Shown here: in pieces, positions 58,501-64,000 of the stretch
How positions within the stretch are numbered: position 1 is the stretch's first letter
How the letters are laid out: each line of letters begins with the position of its first letter
Assembly: GCA_002373505.1 (NCBI GenBank)
Contig: DFKE01000016.1
Span: 1 to 64,000 of the forward strand
Origin: Bacteroidales bacterium UBA3653
GTDB lineage: Bacteria; Bacteroidota; Bacteroidia; Bacteroidales; Paludibacteraceae
Reading direction: 5' to 3'
Length of the DNA stretch: 64,000 nucleotides
Made by a program: the position numbers and the translations under genes
The notes under the pieces: model-generated
What the model was told of the DNA's origin: nothing
Database searches by the model: none
The model's input: only the letters and a program-made list of their open reading frames with translations

Positions 58501-60900
58501 TCCGTTTTCGGAATCTTCCCATGCGCATTTATTTCCTGCCTCAACGGTTCCCTCATTGTAGATAGTTTTGACTAACTGCATCGGGACAGAACGATCCGGG
58601 CGTTCACGCGGAGTGAAGGTGAATGTGGCAGATCCTGCTGCATAGTCTTCATTTTCTCCCTGACGGACAGTAATAGTGACAGGCTGCTTCTTGTTATATA
58701 TATGCAAAGTTCCGTCTATTACTTGGGCCACAGAGGCGTCGTTGGTCTCAAACGTCAACGGGCAGTTAGCATAGTCCGTATTGGTAGAAGAAGCCACATT
58801 AGCGATGTTGGTTCCTACAAAATAAGGCAAGTGGTTGGGGTTAAAAGAGAACTCCGGCGATGTCTTTCCGTTTCGGATACCGGTAAGAGGTATATTCAAC
58901 TCATGTCCGGCGTTATCCACAATATGCAGTACTGCATTATAGGGGGCTTCTCCACGCACCTCGCCTTTATTGTCAAAGCGCACGGCAATCGTGAATGTAC
59001 CATACAGATCGCGCCCCGTACCGGGAATAGATGAGCGCTCGATAGAGAAGAACTCCGCATCATCGCCTACAATCTCCATAGTAGTCACACGGCCTGCGTT
59101 AGCATGGTTAAAAGTGACATTCTCTTCCTGCGTACCATAGTTGGCACCTTTTGTACCAAAGTCCACGCGAACCGGGGATGCAGAGAACTGATTCAGTTCG
59201 GTGACATGGATATTTTTGAAATAGCCACCAAAATTGCCAGAATAACACAGACGCAAGTAACGAGTGGTTGGTAATAATTGTATATTTGTAGCACTTCCAG
59301 AGCCTGATGTTTGCTTTCCCCACTTTGAATCAATCCAATTGCTTCCATCTGAACTTTCTTTTACCCACCATTCAACGCCCGTGGCACCACTTGCTTGTTT
59401 CTCATAATCAAAGGACAACTTATCCGGTATTCCTGAGAAGACTATATCGTAGTATTTGTCATCCCAATTAAGTCCACCGCCTCCATCTCCAAGTTTTATT
59501 CCACCATCCCATGAGAAGGAACCTTCAGAGCCATACTTGAATGGAATAGAATAGTTAGAAGAGGTAATTGTAAACGGTACATGGTTATTGAGTTCAACAG
59601 GGGTAACGACATATTTTGCCATTTTGCCTGCCCAGAGGTAGTTTTCCTCTTGGGTTACGGTAATATTTGCCGTTTCCTCTACATTGTAAATATGCAAAGT
59701 GTTATCAACTACTTTTGCCGATGCCTCATTATCGGATACAATCGTATAAGCGTTCGGACCGGTAGTAGAGAAGATGCTTGGGATTGTGGACTGGTAGTAA
59801 TAAGTCTTGCCCGCCGAGTTCCATGTAAAGGTCGGAGTGTATTTTTTGATGGTAATTGTATGAGACTCTTCGTGTTCATTATAGCCGGTTGATGCATTTT
59901 GGTGCATTTTTACGACAACCTTTCCTGCCTTACCAAGAGACAACCATCTGTTATCTGTTATAGCAGGAGTGGTTCCATCTTCATTATTTTCTCCTTCTTC
60001 TTCATATGAGAAGAAAGAATAAGTAATTGCACCCGTTTTGTTATTACTAGTCCATAGTGCCTGCAAATCCAACACCGCATCATCCACCATATATGAAGAA
60101 GCAATCTCATTCGTAAATGTCGGATCTACAACAGCAAAAGACGTACCTGTTACAGTTACATCCTTCGTTGCTCCATTTCCTGAAATCCTATATGTTGCAG
60201 TTGCATTGGTTACAGCAGAAGTCGGAGCGAATTTCACTGTAAACGTTGTTGTGTTGCTACAGTCTGTTATACTTTGAGACGTAGGAGAAATAGTAAAGAA
60301 ATTATTTGCGTCTGATTGTTCTGTCGCAGACAGAGTTACATTATCGGTTGAGTTTTGATAACTAACTACTATCGTTTTCGTTGTATTTCCGCCAACAGGG
60401 GTATTGTCCATGGTTATATCTGATGCAGAAAGCGAAGCTGCATACTGGTAAGTTACTTTAATGTCTGTAATATTTACTTTCCTGTTTCCTCCAAAATTAC
60501 GACTTGTCTGATCCAAAGAAAAGGAAGTTATGTTTTTTGTAGTAGAAAACGAGATACTTGGGGTTTGACTGCCACCATTGTCAACTTTTAGATTACTTTT
60601 AATTTTAATCGAAGTACCATCACTCGCATTTGCATATACATCGCAAGTAAGACTCTTACCTAAGAAGGTGGATTCCAACTCAATTTTAAAAGAGATTTTG
60701 ACTGCCAGATTGGGACTTTGAGACGCAATTGTACAAAATGTAACATCAAAGTTCTTGCGTTCATTGGAATAATTACTGCAAGAGACATTATATGTGCAAT
60801 CCGCAGTCCATGCCTTGGTATTGATGCCAAGGAGAGCAACTATAAGCAATAAAACATTAAGAAAATGCTTGGAATTATGACAAATATTCATCTTTTTCAT
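55534..60900 (-). CDS. 1788-residue secreted surface protein with duplicated beta-sandwich modules
   Basis: A very large exported protein. Signal peptide 1-33 with a long charged N-terminus (MKKMNICHNSKHF). Residues 160-260 look like a choice-of-anchor D/ASPM-type immunoglobulin-like repeat (TISPTSQSITDCSNTTTFTV). A module recurs near 455-570 and again near 790-930: the copies share LSFDYEK/LSFEYKS, WVKESSDGSNW/WEVKESSDGSTW and LPTTRYLRL/LSPTTRYIRF, followed by a GYFKNI/GYFRNI segment, like a carbohydrate-binding or discoidin fold. The tail QLYILKDGVLYNASGAVVRK fits the sorting tails of the other secreted proteins. It probably binds glycans or surfaces. No in-frame repeats. Confidence 0.85.
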   Translation of the reverse strand: MKKMNICHNSKHFLNVLLLIVALLGINTKAWTADCTYNVSCSNYSNERKNFDVTFCTIASQSPNLAVKISFKIELESTFLGKSLTCDVYANASDGTSIKIKSNLKVDNGGSQTPSISFSTTKNITSFSLDQTSRNFGGNRKVNITDIKVTYQYAASLSASDITMDNTPVGGNTTKTIVVSYQNSTDNVTLSATEQSDANNFFTISPTSQSITDCSNTTTFTVKFAPTSAVTNATATYRISGNGATKDVTVTGTSFAVVDPTFTNEIASSYMVDDAVLDLQALWTSNNKTGAITYSFFSYEEEGENNEDGTTPAITDNRWLSLGKAGKVVVKMHQNASTGYNEHEESHTITIKKYTPTFTWNSAGKTYYYQSTIPSIFSTTGPNAYTIVSDNEASAKVVDNTLHIYNVEETANITVTQEENYLWAGKMAKYVVTPVELNNHVPFTITSSNYSIPFKYGSEGSFSWDGGIKLGDGGGGLNWDDKYYDIVFSGIPDKLSFDYEKQASGATGVEWWVKESSDGSNWIDSKWGKQTSGSGSATNIQLLPTTRYLRLCYSGNFGGYFKNIHVTELNQFSASPVRVDFGTKGANYGTQEENVTFNHANAGRVTTMEIVGDDAEFFSIERSSIPGTGRDLYGTFTIAVRFDNKGEVRGEAPYNAVLHIVDNAGHELNIPLTGIRNGKTSPEFSFNPNHLPYFVGTNIANVASSTNTDYANCPLTFETNDASVAQVIDGTLHIYNKKQPVTITVRQGENEDYAAGSATFTFTPRERPDRSVPMQLVKTIYNEGTVEAGNKCAWEDSENGVRVGNTNVVVDDLIWEHAEKNFTIAFDGQPGRLSFEYKSAGGIWVVTGGDTFGFHMWEVKESSDGSTWKSVWTAEEAQKEWTSVNEIPLSPTTRYIRFSFSGNYWGYFRNINISELVGYKYLRAEADGRYLSRGAKWGTQAIVDDFGMACRISNYTNDNTNFYTRFLFVDNQQYLYEADNHEMYTDDGTAANNYNLWKQNVIDGTILTFQSGNEYPGDSRKGQYITLDGDALALTADAAAATRWKMEDYTEHPAHILEILNREAAEAASHDFATDVTTLEKVRSRVEENDFERTDITIPALTLGEQSGEYRSGVAGTNAIYDNEISGLQPGFYRLTVKAFSRISSADVAWACHTAGAGMESVLAYIYANDVRYPIQSLYHSYQVSPLEPTDELRDGYYYSTDLTSAGDAFDDAKRYLNDVYVYIEADPGKTTGTLRYGIKNPSYVPGAWLAFEEITLTRFARKEYIFNGESTTGETTDWQMGGNWNRNTQPDYRHVVSVQHDLVIDEEVSVYSLVIENDKSGNPVTVTIAPTGGLTVGAGGVKNATKDNFILQAGTTGATKGQTGYLRISPYTREPMPEATVQLFSIGYCDYQLGLTNPAAWQYVGSPVVAGTKAKSVFFGWIYDWKETTGEWKNNRKNLILEPFKGYATTQDFFEDGLLISQAGQLVSNETVQIPLAYTSTSEEAGFNVIANSFTAPIDITRFEDADFQNMEKTIYLFNTGSREDAEAVTARRAAGNNAPGQYISIPIGATKLMKSAFGEETLPTVIPSMQGFCVRATGEDAKIKLDYNKLVWEGKYAVNSNTPLRVRAAETELTGALQVTLRTGEWSDHMYMMESENFDYVYEDGFDAHKVMNGMLNVFAVEDEDYLAVNATNSIDGTHIGVRTGEEMTYTMTFSHINSEENWMLWDKEAGFKMLLSEDVEYTFNAAPNSEITERFQIIAADIPAIATGVDEVESEVHVQKFIKDNQLYILKDGVLYNASGAVVRK

Positions 60901-61005
60901 ACCTTTTCTAATTTAAAACCCTGTTTTTGCCAAGTAGATTTATCAAATTGCCGATTTTTAATTTTTTATGGGGCATTTCGTAACAATCTACCGCAAAAAA
61001 GTGTG

Positions 61006-61036
61006 CAAAATTAAGATTTTTCTTTGAAACACGCAA
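61006..61036 (-). promoter_or_regulatory. Bacteroidota-type promoter of the giant surface protein
   Basis: Minus strand TTG (61034-61036), 20 bases, TAATTTTG (61006-61013), giving a leader of about 100 bases. Confidence 0.8.
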
Positions 61037-61202
61037 ATTTATACACACTTTTCTCGCGCGAATAATAAGGATATATAGCCGTTTCTTAAAAAGCGACACT
61101 TTTGTATGTTGTAAAACATGTATTTTGTTCCGTTTTTCGCAATTGTGCATTTATTATCGAAATATGCGACATATTTATGCAACATTATGGTTCCGAAAGA
61201 CA

Positions 61203-61232
61203 CAAAAAAAAGAAGGCGTTTTAACCTTCTTT
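61203..61232 (-). terminator. intrinsic terminator of the M6/S26/PqqD operon
   Basis: Minus strand AAAGAAGG, loop, CCTTCTTT with a T-run of eight. It lies 10 bases beyond the 11-base array. Confidence 0.85.
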
Positions 61233-61241
61233 AAAGCCGAG

Positions 61242-61384
61242 GAGTCGTAATGACTCTTAATTGACTCTTATTTGACTCTTATTTGCCCCTTACTTGCTGT
61301 CTTATTCTGTGTCTAATTTTGAGTCTTGTTTTGAGTCTTATTTGAGTCGTAAATGAGTCGTAAATGTCCCCTGAGTAAATAACA
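61242..61384 (-). repeat. long 11-base tandem array (GACTCTTATTT-like units)
   Basis: Thirteen consecutive units, each exactly 11 bases, diverging gradually from GACTCTTATTT to GAGTCGTAAAT. It starts six bases after the PqqD-like gene's stop codon and ends at the terminator. GACTC and GAGTC are reverse complements, so units alternate in apparent orientation. Confidence 0.95.
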
Positions 61385-61390
61385 GAGAAT

Positions 61391-61675
61391 TTACGCTTCA
61401 ATGATTCCTGCTTCGCGCCATGAGTCGATAGTAGCAGATATATCGGTCATGGCTTGTTGCGGCGCGACGTCGAACTCTGCGCAGAGAGCCTTGCAGAGCG
61501 CCTGAGCATCAAAACAGCCTTTCTCACGGGTTAGTTCTTCCGCTTTCTCCCAAAGGAAAGCGGCGGTCTCGTTGAGGGTGATCATCTTGTTGAAATTGAT
61601 GAGTGCCATCGACTCGCCTACCAAGATATACTCGTTGCCCAGTTTGCGGAGTTTAAATCCTTCTATTGTTTTCAT
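61391..61675 (-). CDS. PqqD-like protein (RiPP-recognition-element fold)
   Basis: A 94-residue protein of the PqqD family: EGFKLRKLGNEYILV, MALINFNKMITLNETAAFLWEKAEE and a C-terminal helix (AMTDISATIDSWREAGIIE). PqqD-type domains bind the leader of a peptide and hand it to a modifying enzyme. No radical-SAM or peptide-modifying enzyme is in view, so what it presents is unknown. Last gene of an operon whose earlier members encode an S26-type peptidase, a secreted protein and an M6-like protease. Confidence 0.85.
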   Translation of the reverse strand: MKTIEGFKLRKLGNEYILVGESMALINFNKMITLNETAAFLWEKAEELTREKGCFDAQALCKALCAEFDVAPQQAMTDISATIDSWREAGIIEA

Positions 61676-61680
61676 AAAGC

Positions 61681-61724
61681 CATTTACAATTTAATCATTT
61701 ACCATTTACAATTTATTTGTTCAT
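61681..61724. repeat. intergenic heptamer repeat (ATTTACA/ATTTACC units)
   Basis: The whole gap between the peptidase and the PqqD-like gene is made of the inverse AAATGGT/AAATTGT family. Confidence 0.85.
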
Positions 61725-62189
61725 TTAACTATACAGCCATTTGAGGATGGTGTGGCGGTAGAGTTTGAGGAGGAAGGAGCGGTGGGGTTTGAGGCGCAGC
61801 CACAGTTTGCCACGCGTGAGGGGTTTGGTGCGACCGGAAGAGGTCTCGATGCGCGTTACGCGTCCGATGATGCCAGTACGGGTACATGACTCCGTGCCGG
61901 AGAGGTTTCCATCTCCCATGAGGATATATAACGGTTCGCTTGTCTCTACTCCTTCTATGTCAATCAGCCGGTGCAGAACATATTTCTTCTGTCCATCCGA
62001 GGCATTTGCCTCCGCGAGAAGGAGATCTCCTTTCTTAGGCGAGCTATCCAGCGGCGAGAGAACGACAGAGTCTTTGTCTCCTTCGATAAACGGCCGCATG
62101 CTGACGCCGGAAGGCGTGAAACGCACTTCTTTTCCTTCAGCGAGCAGCCGTGCCAGTTCGGGGATCAATATATCGTTTTCTATTCGCAT
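61725..62189 (-). CDS. S24/S26-family peptidase, signal-peptidase-like
   Basis: A 154-residue peptidase. FTPSGVSMRPFIEGDKDSVVL near 25-45 contains the Ser-Met pair of the serine nucleophile; KKYVLHRLIDIEG near 68 supplies a His at the general-base position as in eukaryotic-type signal peptidases, where a Lys is found in the bacterial type. LYILMGDGN near 86 is the usual box E. A C-terminal Arg/Leu helix (LKLYRHTILKWLYS) is only weakly hydrophobic. It may cut the product of the neighbouring genes. Adjacent to the PqqD-like gene as in several Bacteroidota clusters. Confidence 0.8.
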   Translation of the reverse strand: MRIENDILIPELARLLAEGKEVRFTPSGVSMRPFIEGDKDSVVLSPLDSSPKKGDLLLAEANASDGQKKYVLHRLIDIEGVETSEPLYILMGDGNLSGTESCTRTGIIGRVTRIETSSGRTKPLTRGKLWLRLKPHRSFLLKLYRHTILKWLYS

Positions 62190-62196
62190 TTATTTG

Positions 62197-62736
62197 TTAT
62201 TCGGGTTTGTAGATAAAGCATCCGGGACAGCCGGAGAGGTCAACATAAATATAATCTATCTGCTTGATATACACTTTGTCCGAACTATAAGCTATACGAA
62301 CATAGTAATCCCCTGCGCGCGGCATTTTAACGGTAGTCAAACTGCTGGAAACTTGTCTTGTTGCTATATCGTGCCATTCGCTTCCGTCTGTGGAAATAGA
62401 AACCGTCATAGCTCTTTTCGCATAAGGAGAGTACACGATGCGTAAACTATCCAAGTTTTGAATTTTAGACGTTTCCACTTTCTCCCCAGAGTTCTCCAGA
62501 AAGATAGCCGTTTTATATTCTGTTGTCTCACTTGCAGAAAACTCTGCTCCACCGGAACAAGTATAAGTAACCAAGTCGGTTATACCTGTTTGGTTGGTGT
62601 TTTCTACCTTCAGTTTCTTCGGTGATGCATTGAACATGGCATCAAAGTCATGCGGAAGAGTTCTCGTCTCAGCTCCGGAGATGATGGGGCTGAGAGAGAA
62701 CAAGCAGATGAGGACATAACGAATGTGGGTTTTCAT
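62197..62736 (-). CDS. secreted protein of unknown function, 179 residues
   Basis: Signal peptide 1-21 (ends SGAE). The mature part is beta-rich: TYTCSGGAEFSASETTEYKT, SLRIVYSPYAKRAMTVSIS, SDGSEWHDIATRQV, then YYVRIAYSSDKVYIKQI; it ends in GCPGCFIYKPE with two Cys. The centre resembles the binding modules found in the giant protein at 55534. It follows the protease stop codon directly (taaATG) and precedes the peptidase by 7 bases, so all are one operon. Candidate substrate or partner of the peptidases; unproven. Confidence 0.6.
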   Translation of the reverse strand: MKTHIRYVLICLFSLSPIISGAETRTLPHDFDAMFNASPKKLKVENTNQTGITDLVTYTCSGGAEFSASETTEYKTAIFLENSGEKVETSKIQNLDSLRIVYSPYAKRAMTVSISTDGSEWHDIATRQVSSSLTTVKMPRAGDYYVRIAYSSDKVYIKQIDYIYVDLSGCPGCFIYKPE

Positions 62737-64000
62737 TTATTCGAGGCGTGCACCGGTAAGAGAGTAAACTTCGTTTCCAACGAGGATGACCATTTGTCCG
62801 TTTCGGATTGCCTTGACGGCAGTCGGTTGTTCCGCCTCGGTGTGTTCAATCGCCGTTTGACCACCGTTGCAGGAAGTGGTGTAGTTGCTGTATCCTACTC
62901 CCGAGCCTTCCCAGACGAAGGTAATCTTGTCCATATACAGCGCCCCATTGTTCGAGCGGACACCCACGAAGGTGTAGTCCCCCGTGATTGCCAGTTCGGT
63001 AGCCGTGCCGCTTGCGATAGAGCCTAATTTGGTTCCTCTTCCCGAAGCGTCATAGAGGTCGGAAGGATCGGTATAAGCACTGTTCTTGCCGTATATATCC
63101 AGCGAGCGGTCGGAAGTGTTGCTATTCCATACCACTTGCACTTTCGCCAGTTTGCCGCCGGAAGCGGTAGTGACGATACCTGAATTGCTATTCTTGGAGC
63201 GTAGCTGTATGGCGTCATTGCCTCCTGCGCTCTGTCCGGCATAGACGGCATCCGATGTGGCTGTTACACCGCTCCACGAAGCATAGTTCGTTCCTGAAAC
63301 GCCTGTGGACGAAAGCGTCAGTTCGTCGCTTATTTCCACCGTTGCTTCGCCGGTTTGGGTTGCAAAGACTGCGTAGAAAGTAGCAGGTTCAGCGATAGCG
63401 TCTCCGGCATTGACGAGCGTCGGAGCGGTAGTAGCGGAGCTGTAGTTCTCCGCGGCAGTCCAGCCGACGAAGACCGTTCCTTCGCATGCCTCGGGTTCGT
63501 TAGTCGGCAGTACTATTTTTCCTGTGCTTGTCGTCGTAGCGAAATCCGCTCCGTTGGCCATGAAGGTGAGCGTGAACGGATCTACGACAGGCGTGGGTTC
63601 CTCGATATAGGTGAGGGTCACGATCTGATTACTCTCCTTGATATTCAAGAGCGGTTTGCCGCTAACGCCCGTCCAAGAAGTCTTCTTACCGGTTCCAGGG
63701 AAGGGATTCTTCGGGCAGTTGTCGGTCGAGCCATCCCAACCAATAGCTGTTCCGGTAGCGGAAACAACGGTATAGAGTGGAGCTCCGCTGGTTTCTGAGT
63801 TATTCGGCGCGTTATTTTCCCAAGCGGATTCATTGAAATTGATTTTCCAGATGAGCATGCCGTGTCCCGTGAGCGGTGCATCCCAACCCACAGCCTGACG
63901 GTTTTCGATATAATAGCGCAGACCGGAAGTGGTCGGACTAACATACGTGCCGGAAGCATTGATCTGATAAGTCTGATAGTTCTCCGTGCCGTTGGCATAG
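62737..64000 (-). CDS. M6-like metalloprotease family protein, C-terminal part (runs off the window)
   Basis: The frame is open to the window edge, so the catalytic domain lies outside. The visible part begins YANGTENYQTYQINASGTYV, followed by LRYYIENRQAVGWD and GHGMLIWKINF, the typical region after the catalytic domain of M6 (immune inhibitor A-like) peptidases. Then comes an InlB-type B-repeat (FTLTFMANGADFATTTS and VFVGWTAAENY), a beta-sandwich and the sorting tail (GQMVILVGNEVYSLTGARLE). It is probably a secreted protease. The first gene in view of the operon that ends with PqqD. Confidence 0.78.
   Translation of the reverse strand, partial: YANGTENYQTYQINASGTYVSPTTSGLRYYIENRQAVGWDAPLTGHGMLIWKINFNESAWENNAPNNSETSGAPLYTVVSATGTAIGWDGSTDNCPKNPFPGTGKKTSWTGVSGKPLLNIKESNQIVTLTYIEEPTPVVDPFTLTFMANGADFATTTSTGKIVLPTNEPEACEGTVFVGWTAAENYSSATTAPTLVNAGDAIAEPATFYAVFATQTGEATVEISDELTLSSTGVSGTNYASWSGVTATSDAVYAGQSAGGNDAIQLRSKNSNSGIVTTASGGKLAKVQVVWNSNTSDRSLDIYGKNSAYTDPSDLYDASGRGTKLGSIASGTATELAITGDYTFVGVRSNNGALYMDKITFVWEGSGVGYSNYTTSCNGGQTAIEHTEAEQPTAVKAIRNGQMVILVGNEVYSLTGARLE

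Larger units (their letters stand above)
60901..61390. other. 490-base intergenic stretch
   Basis: Holds the giant-gene promoter, the terminator of the PqqD operon and the long 11-base array. Otherwise AT-rich with no gene. Confidence 0.7.

Noticed and set aside
61242..61384. CRISPR array
   Set aside because: Units are 11 bases long, directly adjacent and have no spacers; no cas genes nearby.
1..64000. tRNA or rRNA genes
   Set aside because: I looked for typical T-arm and acceptor patterns and saw none; a dedicated scan would be needed to be certain.

Overview
The window looks like the chromosome of an uncultured gut-type member of the order Bacteroidales (Bacteroidota). Support comes from a MurF-like/alanine racemase fusion, a TonB receptor with a carboxypeptidase-D-like N-terminal domain, DUF4301, DUF4861 and WbqC family proteins, T9SS-like C-terminal tails on large secreted proteins, and above all promoters of the Bacteroidota type (TTG, about 20 bases, TAnnTTTG), found at 15 places. 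I see no rRNA, tRNA or CRISPR array.

Layout. 1-7,980 (minus strand): an accessory island. It has small phage-like genes (DUF5675 protein, holin-like protein, HNH endonuclease, DUF2693/SH3-like protein) fed by a BcgI-like restriction-modification operon: a nuclease-methyltransferase fusion plus a separate specificity subunit, preceded by a small membrane protein whose start is separated from its body by a run of seven cytosines. 8,050-10,815: two paralogous DUF4143 ATPases with a 60-base direct repeat on both sides of one of them. 11,221-19,525: S1/P1-type nuclease, TonB receptor with partner lipoprotein, and a large secreted adhesin-like protein. 19,601-28,598: DUF4301 protein, BadF-type sugar kinase, glycosyltransferase, SpoIID/LytB protein, THUMP-like methyltransferase, iron-type ABC ATPase and the MurF-like/Alr fusion. 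29,145-37,895: dxs, trkA, trkH, an SGNH-hydrolase/MBOAT acetylation pair, and coaE. 38,117-54,852: lipoproteins, dapB, lepB, wbqC-like, ilvE, peptide transporter, rsmI, two flippases, ribE, two FKBP isomerases, truA, a GH28 pectinase and a DUF4861 lipoprotein. 54,891-64,000 (minus strand): a Cys-rich membrane protein, a 1788-residue surface protein, and an operon of M6-like protease (cut by the window edge), small secreted protein, S26-type peptidase and PqqD-like protein.

The most striking property is repeat content. Short tandem repeats of 7 bases (for example GTCGAAA, AAATGGT, GTGAATT, TCAATTC, ACAAATC, GTAACCC), a GC-rich hairpin family and a GACCGCT/GACAG module are scattered between genes. 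About thirty segments of them sit inside housekeeping genes without breaking the reading frame (dxs, coaE, dapB, ribE, alr, the THUMP-like methyltransferase and others); they even build lipoprotein signal peptides and start codons. A second class, tandem arrays with 9-11 base periods and a different unit at each site, lies directly downstream of stop codons, in three cases between the stop and an intrinsic terminator. I regard these two classes as the best candidates for an undescribed system. The protein families are recognised from motifs by eye, with no database search.
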